From Sulfitobacter sabulilitoris (GTDB taxonomy: Bacteria > Pseudomonadota > Alphaproteobacteria > Rhodobacterales > Rhodobacteraceae): a DNA stretch of 64,000 bases. The notes under the pieces were generated by a model that saw nothing but the letters and a program-made list of their open reading frames with translations, was not told the DNA's origin and made no database searches. The number at the start of each line of letters is the position of its first letter. Position 1 is the first letter of the stretch. This document shows positions 46,708 to 54,552 of the stretch, one piece after another. The stretch lies in contig NZ_VANS01000001.1 in NCBI RefSeq assembly GCF_005887615.1, forward strand, positions 47,373-111,372, given 5' to 3'. A program made the position numbers and the translations under genes.

Positions 46708-47262
46708 TCAGCTGTAACCTTCGGAGGCGGCATACCATGCCATTGCCAGGCGAGCCGCGTCGTTGCCCGCCCGATGCGACGGGCGCAACCCTTTCTGGAA
46801 AGCGTGAGCACGCTTGATCCCTGGAAAGCCAAACGGCGCGATTGCTGCATTAAAGCCAAGGATTTCGAAGATGTAGGTCGCGCAGATGGTATCGGCGAGC
46901 ATGTCGAGGCAAAAGCGATCGAGATCAGGGTCATTCGAAACAATCGTCAATCCAGCGATCGACTCGAGGTATTCAGCCGCAATGAGATCGGCCGGTTGCA
47001 CGCTCTTGAGCCTATCTCGAGATATGTCGTGGATTTGTTTATGCGCAGATGACCACAGGTCCTCCCGCCAGGACGGGTGGGGCCGGATCAGATTGCCTTG
47101 GACCCGGACTGATCCATCCGATTGGACGCGGGCCGTGCCAATCTCGATCGGCCACGAACCGCGATCCTGCCCAGCAGTTTGGAAGTTGAGAAAGATCAGA
47201 TGCTCCCGATCGAGGGCTGGCAACTGATGCCGGTCGCCGTTGATTCTGCTGTCATCGCTCAT
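46708..47262 (-). CDS. DnaQ-like 3'-5' exonuclease-fold protein with mutated ExoI motif
   Basis: 184 residues with the layout of DEDDh exonucleases. ExoI region LIFLNFQTAGQDRGSWPIEIG has Asn26 and Gln28 where active enzymes have Asp and Glu. AHKQIHDISRDRL follows as in DnaQ-type proteins; the ExoII-like VSNDPDLDRFCLD keeps acidic residues (Asp115); ExoIII is SHRAGNDAARLA with His163 and Asp168. Loss of both ExoI carboxylates predicts no nuclease activity, so it may bind nucleic acid or a protein instead. The ATG overlaps the stop of the preceding gene by 4 bases. Confidence 0.7.
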   Translation of the reverse strand: MSDDSRINGDRHQLPALDREHLIFLNFQTAGQDRGSWPIEIGTARVQSDGSVRVQGNLIRPHPSWREDLWSSAHKQIHDISRDRLKSVQPADLIAAEYLESIAGLTIVSNDPDLDRFCLDMLADTICATYIFEILGFNAAIAPFGFPGIKRAHAFQKGLRPSHRAGNDAARLAMAWYAASEGYS

Positions 47263-47663
47263 GCCGCTGCCCTCCCATCGCTGGACTGCTGTTCAGCGGC
47301 GGTGTCCATGTCAGAAATGATAGTGGCCAGTTCGTCGGTAAGAAGGCAGATATCGTCGACGATTGGCTCCGATGGGTCGATTGCCAAGAAAAAATGTGCC
47401 TCAGGACGCGTGAGATCGTCGACGTTCTCGAGGGCCAGAATGTCGAACAGATCGTGCAGCGCTCTGATTGTCCGGCTGGTCGGGCCCTCTTGGTCAGACA
47501 TGCCGTCCACGATCCGGTCAACGAGATGAATTCCACGACCACCAGCGAGAAGCGCTGCGGCGTCGTAAAGCGCATCTTGGTGGCTGTCGACAAAGCGATC
47601 AAGATTGGATGGCGTGTCGTCCTTCGGGGGGCGGATTTGTGCAGTATTCACGGTGTCGAACAT
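47259..47663 (-). CDS. element-borne hypothetical protein coupled to the DnaQ-like gene
   Basis: 134 residues from the ATG at 47663 (MFDTVNTAQIRPPKDDTPSN), preceded by a purine-rich site (aaggagtct). Helical and strongly acidic, with FVDSHQDALYDAAALLAGGR and ICLLTDELATIISDMDTAAE. No family recognised. It overlaps the DnaQ-like gene by ATGA, so the two are made together. Confidence 0.62.
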   Translation of the reverse strand: MFDTVNTAQIRPPKDDTPSNLDRFVDSHQDALYDAAALLAGGRGIHLVDRIVDGMSDQEGPTSRTIRALHDLFDILALENVDDLTRPEAHFFLAIDPSEPIVDDICLLTDELATIISDMDTAAEQQSSDGRAAA

Positions 47664-48208
47664 GGAGAGACTCCTTGGGTTGAGATGTCGGGGCTGCGGT
47701 CTATCAGCGACCGTCAAGTGACCCCCTCTCCCATCGGTGCCCACTGGCGGCCGGTGCTGATCGGGTCTCGCAAGAAGGGCCCGATTTGCATTGGCAGCCT
47801 GGCACCCCGGCCTCCAACCGTTCGACAACTCCGGTGATCGTGGATCTCCTGGGACGCAGATTGGGTGAGGTCGAGGAGAGGGCCTGCCCTCTCATCGCTG
47901 GCCGTGAGGAGCGGCGAGCAGCGGGGGTTTGGGGGAGAGTGCGGAACGACTTCCCCAGCCTGTCGGGAGACGCCGAAGTGCAGAAGTGGCGAACGATGCC
48001 GTCGTCCGCGCAGGACCGCCACCCCGGCGTGAAGGGGCCCTCGGAGAGCCGCGCGTATTGAGCCCCGAAGGGGCGTCTCGCAATACGCATAGTCGGTCTC
48101 TAAGAGTATTGAACCGACCCCCCGGGCGGTCGCTCAATCCATTTTTGCGAACCCTCGGTCTTACCTACGTCCCTTCCACTTCAACGCAAAATGAAAGTGG
48201 AGAACGGA
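47664..48208. other. oriT: 545-base non-coding region upstream of the relaxase; oriT candidate
   Basis: No gene can be supported here. It contains a nested dyad: gcgtattg (48053-48060) and caatacgc (48081-48088) enclose a second hairpin gcccc-gaa-ggggc (48062-48074). Such hairpins directly upstream of a relaxase gene are typical of transfer origins. The promoters for the divergent mob and hypothetical genes must also be here. Confidence 0.5.
48053..48088. repeat. nested inverted repeats, possible oriT core
   Basis: Outer 8-bp arms (48053-48060, 48081-48088) around an inner 5-bp stem with 3-base loop (48062-48074), about 120 bases before the MobV start codon. Confidence 0.65.
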
Positions 48209-49945
48209 ATGTCAGGTTATCAATTCGCGCATGTGGAAGTCTACTCGGCGAAGGGCGCGCCGGGCGGGCAAGCCAAGAAGAAGAACGGCCAGCGCGCTTG
48301 GACGGCGCAAGAAATCCTGGACGAAGCGGAGCGCCTTGAGCTTGCATCGATGCACGTCGCGGAGGGTGGCCCTCCACCCGAGATTATCCCCGGTGAGGTT
48401 GATGATTTCCCGTCCTTGCGCGACGCACAGGTAAGGGCGTCTTCGAAGAAGGAGTCGTTTCCGTACACCGAGAAGGATGGCACTGTGAGCAAGCGCCAGC
48501 GCAAGCTCCGTGCAGATGCGGCGTCGCTTTACACCTGCGTGATATCTCTGCCGGTCCTGACCGAAGATGCTCTCGCGGACCCAGCACTGAAGTCAGACTG
48601 CATGCGCGTGATGGGCCAGGCGATGGAACACGAGCGCAAGCGTCTGGAGAGCCTTGGCGGACGCATGATGATGGGGGTGGTCCACTGGGATGAGCGCAAT
48701 GTCCATGTGCATCTCTATGGCCTCGACCTTGAGAAGGGCCGTGTCGACCATCTGCATCCGGGCCGGAGTGCCAAAACGGCCTTCCATGAAGCGCACAAGG
48801 GCAAGTCGGCAAAGGACGTCAAGAAGGCGGCAAACGCCGCCTATTGCGACGCGATGCGGGAATGGCAGAACGACCTGCATCGTGATGTCTTCTCGGACGC
48901 TGGACTTCTCCGGTTCGGCCCGCGCCGGGCGCGGCTTTCCACAGCCGAGTACAACAAGCTGAAGGCCGCGAAGGCGCAGGAAGCAGTGGATACACGGAGG
49001 GCGGACGCCGCAAAGGCCCGACGCGCGACGTACGAAGGCGCCCTCGCCGATATCGTCAGAAAGGCTGGCAGCGCCATTCAGGAAAGCGCCAAGGCATCGA
49101 ATGAGGTCGCCAAGCGAAAGGTAGACCTGCTGGTTCGGGAAGGTGATGCCGAAGGCAAAGCAGCCCTTGCGGAGCAAGAGATCAACCGTGGTCGCGAGAT
49201 GTCCCACAACGCCGAAGCCAAGATGAGAGCCATCGAGGTCGGTCTGAACGCCATTGAGACGCGACAGATGGATTACCGGCCCGAAAAAGAGAAAAAGCCT
49301 GAAGGCCTGAAGTTCGGTCCGGCCGCACCCAAGGATAAAGCAAAGCGGACGACACTCGCCGACGCGGTCCGGCCTGCCTATGATTTCCTGGTCGGCATTG
49401 CGAAGAGAGCGTTTCGGCTGAGGCAGAAAGAGGCTGACCTGACGCAAAAAGAGGCCGAACAGGCTGATGAGCGCCGCCATCAAGAAGCCGAGATGCGGCG
49501 AAGGGCCGCCATACTGGAAAAGACGGAGAAGGCGGCGGGGCGGAACATACCAGATGATATCGCCGCCATTGCACAAGACCGGCCTCTGGAGAACAACCAC
49601 GATGATTTTCCTGGGGCTTGTTTTGTGACTCGCGATATGGACTTCTCGAAGCTCTCTGAAAAGTTTGACGAGACGACGAACCTCGATCTGATGAAAGCGC
49701 ACCGTGCCACCTCGGACGCCGTTTTGATTTGTCAGGAGCGGCCGGAAATCTTGGACGATTTCGTGAAGGGACAGCAGGCGATCGAAGCCGTCGCGGCGCT
49801 GCGGGGCTTCGATCTGGAGACCGGAAAGCACGATCCTGCGAAGGCTGCGGACAAGGCACTGGCTACCCGCCACGAAGACCAGCTGCCCGATCCGATCAAG
49901 GTTGTCAGGAAGGATCTCCAGCGTCAGCGTCAGCGGGGAGATTGA
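48209..49945 (+). CDS. mob: MobV-type (Pre/Mob) relaxase
   Basis: 578 residues from the ATG at 48209 (MSGYQFAHVEVYS), preceded by gtggag; an ATG 18 bases earlier is also possible. The N-terminal domain has the HUH-type motif GVVHWDERNVHVHLYGLD with His159, His166 and His168 as probable metal ligands. The C-terminal half is long, charged and coiled-coil. MobV enzymes nick and lead DNA at oriT for mobilization, and Pre relatives act in plasmid recombination. The catalytic residue near the N terminus is not evident. Its last 41 bases overlap the convergent KfrA-like gene. Confidence 0.82.
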   Translation: MSGYQFAHVEVYSAKGAPGGQAKKKNGQRAWTAQEILDEAERLELASMHVAEGGPPPEIIPGEVDDFPSLRDAQVRASSKKESFPYTEKDGTVSKRQRKLRADAASLYTCVISLPVLTEDALADPALKSDCMRVMGQAMEHERKRLESLGGRMMMGVVHWDERNVHVHLYGLDLEKGRVDHLHPGRSAKTAFHEAHKGKSAKDVKKAANAAYCDAMREWQNDLHRDVFSDAGLLRFGPRRARLSTAEYNKLKAAKAQEAVDTRRADAAKARRATYEGALADIVRKAGSAIQESAKASNEVAKRKVDLLVREGDAEGKAALAEQEINRGREMSHNAEAKMRAIEVGLNAIETRQMDYRPEKEKKPEGLKFGPAAPKDKAKRTTLADAVRPAYDFLVGIAKRAFRLRQKEADLTQKEAEQADERRHQEAEMRRRAAILEKTEKAAGRNIPDDIAAIAQDRPLENNHDDFPGACFVTRDMDFSKLSEKFDETTNLDLMKAHRATSDAVLICQERPEILDDFVKGQQAIEAVAALRGFDLETGKHDPAKAADKALATRHEDQLPDPIKVVRKDLQRQRQRGD

Positions 49946-50612
49946 CGCCGGGAAGGTCAAAAGTTTCCGGCTCATCAGGCTTCGCGGTTGTTGGGCCGGA
50001 TTTCTTTGTTTTGCGAGTTGGCGTCTTCGGCTCATCACCAGACGGCTCCTGCGCGACCTTGACTGCGAACAGGGCGAGGATCTTGTCCTGTTCAGCCAGA
50101 CGCGCCTCGGCAGCCATAAGAGCAGCACGTGTATCCTCAAGCGCTTTACGTGTTGCCTCGAGGGTAATCTCTGCCTGTTCCGCCCGTACTAACGCGTTCT
50201 TCTCGGCGGCCTCGACCAAGACGATTACGTCCTGCATCTCACCGACCTCTTCGCGGTACATCGCATCGCGCGCGGTCTGGCTGCGTTTGAGATCCACGAT
50301 CTCTTCATTCTGATACTCACGGGCTTTCGCCCACATCTCCTTCAGCACCTGTTCGTGCGCCAGCGTCAACGCTTCTGGAATGTCCGGCATCGATGCCAGT
50401 TTGGTCTGAACCGCCATCAGCCGCGTCTTGACCGCGCGCACCGCAGGGCAGAGCCGTGAGTTGGACGTTTTGATCGTCACGTTCAACGCATTGATCGTCG
50501 GCATCGCGCCGTCGTGCTGCGCCATATGTTCGAGGATGGCGGCTTCCACCCGGCGCTCCAGGTCAGGATCGGCGGGCTGGTCAACTGTAAGGTTCGGTTC
50601 GTGTTTCGTCAT
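49905..50612 (-). CDS. KfrA-like coiled-coil DNA-binding protein
   Basis: 235 residues. The N-terminal ~90 residues fit a KfrA_N-type DNA-binding region (LERRVEAAILEHMAQHDGAM, then PTINALNVTIKTSNSRLCPA). They are followed by a long coiled coil (about 100-190, rich in A, E, R, Q) and a basic Pro/Thr tail. KfrA proteins are plasmid-borne autoregulators with partition-like roles. Its upstream region holds closely spaced copies of a gtattaccg element that could be its operator. It overlaps the 3' end of the relaxase gene. Confidence 0.75.
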   Translation of the reverse strand: MTKHEPNLTVDQPADPDLERRVEAAILEHMAQHDGAMPTINALNVTIKTSNSRLCPAVRAVKTRLMAVQTKLASMPDIPEALTLAHEQVLKEMWAKAREYQNEEIVDLKRSQTARDAMYREEVGEMQDVIVLVEAAEKNALVRAEQAEITLEATRKALEDTRAALMAAEARLAEQDKILALFAVKVAQEPSGDEPKTPTRKTKKSGPTTAKPDEPETFDLPGVNLPADADAGDPS

Positions 50613-50639
50613 GTCTGTCTCCGGTCGGGGTGTAATGCC

Positions 50640-50666
50640 CGGTAACGGTATTACCGAGTATTACCG
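50640..50666. promoter_or_regulatory. repeated operator upstream of the KfrA-like gene
   Basis: Consists of cggtaa (50640-50645), the 11-base palindrome cggtattaccg (50646-50656) and a direct repeat gtattaccg at 50648-50656 and 50658-50666, spaced 10 bases apart, about one helical turn. It lies about 30 bases before the KfrA-like start; the hsdM gene begins about 190 bases on the other side. Confidence 0.65.
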
Positions 50667-50852
50667 GCGCGGGGGCGGCCGGTAGACAGAAGATTGTGTT
50701 GATTGCCAGGGCGGGAAGCACTTTTTGCCCCACGAGTCCGTTTTGCAACAGCAATCAGTCATTGGATGTTCCATCATTGATTCAATCTGCAATAACAGTA
50801 TCCTGACCGGCAAAGAGCTGGACAAAAAGTGCGGCCACCCGAGGCAGGTAAT

Positions 50853-52388
50853 ATGACAATCGAAAAAACGCTGTTCGCTGCGGCGGATAAAATGCGCGGG
50901 TCGATGGACCCCGGCGAATACAAGCACGTGGCCCTGGGGCTGCTATTCCTCCGCTACATATCCACGGCCTTCAGTCGCAAGCACGATGCGCTTATGGCCG
51001 AAGATGGCCCGGAAGTCGCCGAGGATATTGACGAATATCTCGCCGATGGCATCTTCTGGGTGCCGGAGGCCGCACGTTGGCGGCACCTGTCTGCGCATTC
51101 CAAGGACCCAAAGATCGGCGTCATGGTGGACGATGCGATGCGCGCCATCGAGGAAGACAACAAGCAACTCAAGGGTGCCCTGCCCAAGGTCTTCGGGCGC
51201 GCCGGGCTTGATCCTGCGGTCGTCACCGGCCTGATCGACCTGTTCTCGAACATCAAATTCGACGGCACGCCGAAGGATTTCGATCTGGTCGGTCGCGTCT
51301 ATGAATACTTCATCTCCGAGTTCGCATCCAACGAGGGCAAGCGTGGCGGTGACTTCCACACGCCCAAGCCTGTCGTCGAGTTGATCGTCGACATGCTCGA
51401 GCCGCTCAAGGGCCGCCTGTACGAGCCTTGCCACGGGTCCGGCTCGTTCATCGTGCAATCCGAACGGTTCATCGAAAAGAACAAGTATTCCCGCCTCGAT
51501 CTGGCCGTCTATGGGCAAGAGCGGAACCACACGACATATGGCCTCGCCAAGATGAACCTTGCCATCCGCGGCATCGGTGCGGACGGTCTGCGGTGGAACC
51601 CCGAAGGCACGCTTCTCAAAGACGCCTTCCCGGATGAGAAATTCGAGTTCGTGATGGCAAATCCACCCTTCAACGTCTCAGACTGGTCCGGTGATATCTT
51701 GGCTGAGGATCGGCGGTGGACGCCGTTTGGCACGCCCCCGGTGGGCAACGCGAACTTTGCCTGGATGGCGCATATCTATGACAAGCTGAGCAGCACCGGC
51801 ATTGCGGGCGTTGTCATGGCCAACGGCTCCATGTCGTCGATGTCCAGTGGTGAGGGTGACATTCGCCGCGCCATGGTCGAGGCAGAGGCGGTGGACGCCA
51901 TGATCGCCCTGCCGGGGCAGCTGTTCTACGGCACCCAGATCCCGGCCTGCATCTGGATACTGGCCAAGGACAAATCGAACGGCATCGCCAAGGACGCCAA
52001 GCTGCGCGACCGGCGCGGCGAGGTGTTGTTCATTGACGCCCGCAAGATGGGATCGCTGGTGGCAGGCAGCCGCAAGCAGAAGGAACTGACGCAGGACGAG
52101 ATCGCGCGCATTGCGACGGCCTACCATGCGTGGCGGGGTGAGCCTGACGCGGGCGCGTACGCCGATGAGCCGGGCTTCTGTAAGGCGGCGTCGCTGGAGG
52201 AGATCGCGAAGCACGGGCATGTTCTGACGCCGGGACGATATGTCGGTGCCGGTGCCGCGGAGAAGGACGGCGAACCGTTCGAAGAGAAGTTCGACCGGTT
52301 GACAGCGGAGTTACGTATGCAGTTTGCGGAGGGGCGGCGGCTGGAGACGGAGATCGAAGCTCGGTTGGAGAAACTTAGCAATGCTTAA
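50853..52388 (+). CDS. hsdM: type I restriction-modification DNA methyltransferase subunit
   Basis: 511 residues from the ATG at 50853 (MTIEKTLFAAADKMRG), preceded by gaggcagg. The helical N-terminal HsdM domain is followed by the N6-adenine methylase fold: SAM motif EPCHGSGSFIV (usual first residue Asp is Glu) and catalytic NPPF at Asn270. With HsdS it methylates the recognition site; with HsdS and HsdR it forms the restriction complex. Its stop overlaps the hsdS start. Confidence 0.95.
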   Translation: MTIEKTLFAAADKMRGSMDPGEYKHVALGLLFLRYISTAFSRKHDALMAEDGPEVAEDIDEYLADGIFWVPEAARWRHLSAHSKDPKIGVMVDDAMRAIEEDNKQLKGALPKVFGRAGLDPAVVTGLIDLFSNIKFDGTPKDFDLVGRVYEYFISEFASNEGKRGGDFHTPKPVVELIVDMLEPLKGRLYEPCHGSGSFIVQSERFIEKNKYSRLDLAVYGQERNHTTYGLAKMNLAIRGIGADGLRWNPEGTLLKDAFPDEKFEFVMANPPFNVSDWSGDILAEDRRWTPFGTPPVGNANFAWMAHIYDKLSSTGIAGVVMANGSMSSMSSGEGDIRRAMVEAEAVDAMIALPGQLFYGTQIPACIWILAKDKSNGIAKDAKLRDRRGEVLFIDARKMGSLVAGSRKQKELTQDEIARIATAYHAWRGEPDAGAYADEPGFCKAASLEEIAKHGHVLTPGRYVGAGAAEKDGEPFEEKFDRLTAELRMQFAEGRRLETEIEARLEKLSNA

Positions 52389-53697
52389 GGCGGCCCGGAA
52401 AACCATAAAAGAGTGGCAGGCTGAAGGCGTGATTCGGGTAGAAGACGGAAATCACGGCGAGAATAGACCGCGAAAACACGAGTTCTCCGAGGAAGGCATG
52501 TCGTTCATACGTGCCGCCGATATGCGTGACGGGTCCGTCTTATTCGATAGTGCGGCGAAAATTGATCATGTCGCTCAGTCGCGTGTGCGGAAGGGGATCG
52601 GTCAGCCGCAGGACATCCTGATTTCCCATAAGGGAACGGTGGGTAGAGTGGCGCGGGTGGGCAAAGATGCGCCTCCTTTCGTATGCAGTCCACAAACGAC
52701 TTTCTGGCGAGTGCTGGACGAAAATCGCGTTGATCGCGACTACTTGTTTGCCCTCATGCGATCCTATCAGTTTCAGACCGAGTTTGCTGTTCGCGCTGGT
52801 GAAACCGATATGGCTGGCTACGTTAGCCTTACCTCTCAGCGCGATCTCGAACTCGCACTGCCCCCGATCAATGAGCAACGGGCAATCGGTGGGATGATCG
52901 GTGCCCTCGACAAAAAGATCGGAGTAAATCGGTGGATGTCTGCGACGCTGGAGGAGATGGCGCGGGCGCTTTATCGGTCGTGGTTCGTGGATTTCGACCC
53001 CGTCCACGCCCGCGCCCTCGGCCAGCCCCCCGCCCACCTGGACGAAGCCACCGCCGCCCTCTTCCCCGACAGCTTTGGCCCAGATGGGCTACCGAAGGGG
53101 TGGAAGGCCGGAACGCTTGCTGAGATTGCATCAAATGTCCGGCAGCAAGTGAAGCCAGATGATACCAAGGCTGAGACCCCCTATATCGGTCTCGAACACA
53201 TGCCCCGGCGTTCCATCGCCCTGTCAGACTGGGGCGAAGCCGGACAGGTGGGCAGCGCGAAATCGGCGATGCACCGTGGTCAGATCCTATTTGGCAAGCT
53301 CCGTCCCTACTTTCACAAGGTCGGGATCGCCCCAAAAGATGGGATCTGTTCCACCGACATTCTTGTCATCGACGCAATGTCTGATCGCTGGCGCGAACTG
53401 GTTCTCACCGTGGTGTCTTCGGATACCTTCGTTGAGCATGCGAACGCGTCTTCATCCGGAACGCGCATGCCGCGCTCCAACTGGAAGGACATGGCCCGCT
53501 ACAACATCGCGATCCCTCCAGAGCCAGTCGTCGATGCTTTTTCCGAACTCGTACGACCAATGACCAAAAAGATCGTAGCGGGCACTCATGAAGCGCACAC
53601 ACTCGCCGCCCTCCGCGACACGCTTCTGCCCCGCCTCATGTCCGGCGAGCTTCGCATCCGCGAGGCGGAGAAACAGATTGAGGAAGTCGTGGAATGA
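52381..53697 (+). CDS. hsdS: type I restriction-modification specificity subunit
   Basis: 438 residues from the ATG at 52381, overlapping hsdM by 8 bases. Two target-recognition halves are visible (about 15-165 and 235-400). They are separated by the conserved helical region LPPINEQRAIGGMIGALDKK and ARALYRSWFVDFDPVHARAL, and followed by a second helical region (LAALRDTLLPRLMSGELRIR). This gives the bipartite DNA recognition site. It overlaps the DUF3800 gene by 4 bases. Confidence 0.94.
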   Translation: MLKAARKTIKEWQAEGVIRVEDGNHGENRPRKHEFSEEGMSFIRAADMRDGSVLFDSAAKIDHVAQSRVRKGIGQPQDILISHKGTVGRVARVGKDAPPFVCSPQTTFWRVLDENRVDRDYLFALMRSYQFQTEFAVRAGETDMAGYVSLTSQRDLELALPPINEQRAIGGMIGALDKKIGVNRWMSATLEEMARALYRSWFVDFDPVHARALGQPPAHLDEATAALFPDSFGPDGLPKGWKAGTLAEIASNVRQQVKPDDTKAETPYIGLEHMPRRSIALSDWGEAGQVGSAKSAMHRGQILFGKLRPYFHKVGIAPKDGICSTDILVIDAMSDRWRELVLTVVSSDTFVEHANASSSGTRMPRSNWKDMARYNIAIPPEPVVDAFSELVRPMTKKIVAGTHEAHTLAALRDTLLPRLMSGELRIREAEKQIEEVVE

Positions 53698-54533
53698 AGT
53701 TCATCTACATTGACGAAAGCGGCTCACCCGCAGATGGCGATGTCTTCGTGATGTGTGGTCTGATGGTCGACGCCTACAAGCTGCGCAAGAAGACGGCCGA
53801 TTTCGACCGGAAGCTGGGCGAATTGCTGGCAAGGTACCCGGGCAGCGGCACTGAACTCAAGACATCACGCTTTATCAACGGAAAGGGCGGATGGAGCCAA
53901 ATTCCGCCGCATGAGCGTAAGGACTTCCTGACCAACATATGTCGGCTCGCAGTGGCAAACGGTGGAAAGCTCTTCGGTATCGGCCTTTCCTTCCAAGCCC
54001 TCGACGAGGCCAAGGGTGATGGGCATGGTCATCCCTTTGGCGACAGCTATTGGCTGGCCGGAGGAATGTTCACGGCATGCCTCGTTCAAAAGAAGATGCA
54101 AGGCATCAAGGGAGGCAAGGGCCTTACCGTCGTTATCATGGATGACAACAAGGCAGGGATGCCGCAGCTTTCTGATGGTTTGTATCAGGCGGATGTCTGG
54201 TATGACGGCCTCTATCAGGTGCGAGGCAAGAACCGCGGAAAGTCCGTGTGGTTTCCGCGTACAGGGGCGGACCGGCTCGACCAGATCATCAACACCGCCT
54301 TCGCTATCAAATCGGACCACTCATCGCTGGTGCAAGTCGCGGATGCGATCTGCTACGTCTACCGCAGGCATTTGGAGCTAACGGTCGGTGCCGAAGCATA
54401 TCCCGGCGAGCAGGCTTTCTATGAGGGCCTTGTCGGCATCCTGGAACCACAGAGGGACAAGCTTGGTCATACGCCAGATGAGCCGAGTGCGGCTTTCTAC
54501 CGAGCCGCTGTTCATGAAGGATGGGCAATATGA
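53694..54533 (+). CDS. DUF3800 protein embedded in the hsd operon
   Basis: 279 residues. N-terminal MKFIYIDESGSPADG with the Asp-Glu of DUF3800, central DDNKAG, and C-terminal HSSLVQVADAICYVYRRHLE with the conserved Asp. This is the RNase H-like fold of the family; the acidic residues needed for catalysis are all present. It is coupled to hsdS by ATGA overlap and followed by hsdR after 19 bases, so it is made with the restriction complex. Role unknown; a nuclease accessory is inferred. Confidence 0.88.
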   Translation: MKFIYIDESGSPADGDVFVMCGLMVDAYKLRKKTADFDRKLGELLARYPGSGTELKTSRFINGKGGWSQIPPHERKDFLTNICRLAVANGGKLFGIGLSFQALDEAKGDGHGHPFGDSYWLAGGMFTACLVQKKMQGIKGGKGLTVVIMDDNKAGMPQLSDGLYQADVWYDGLYQVRGKNRGKSVWFPRTGADRLDQIINTAFAIKSDHSSLVQVADAICYVYRRHLELTVGAEAYPGEQAFYEGLVGILEPQRDKLGHTPDEPSAAFYRAAVHEGWAI

Positions 54534-54552
54534 ACCCGTCTGAGGAAGAGTA

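Noticed and set aside
48593..50140. 515-residue minus-strand frame
   Set aside because: Antisense to the relaxase gene; no ribosome site or domain.
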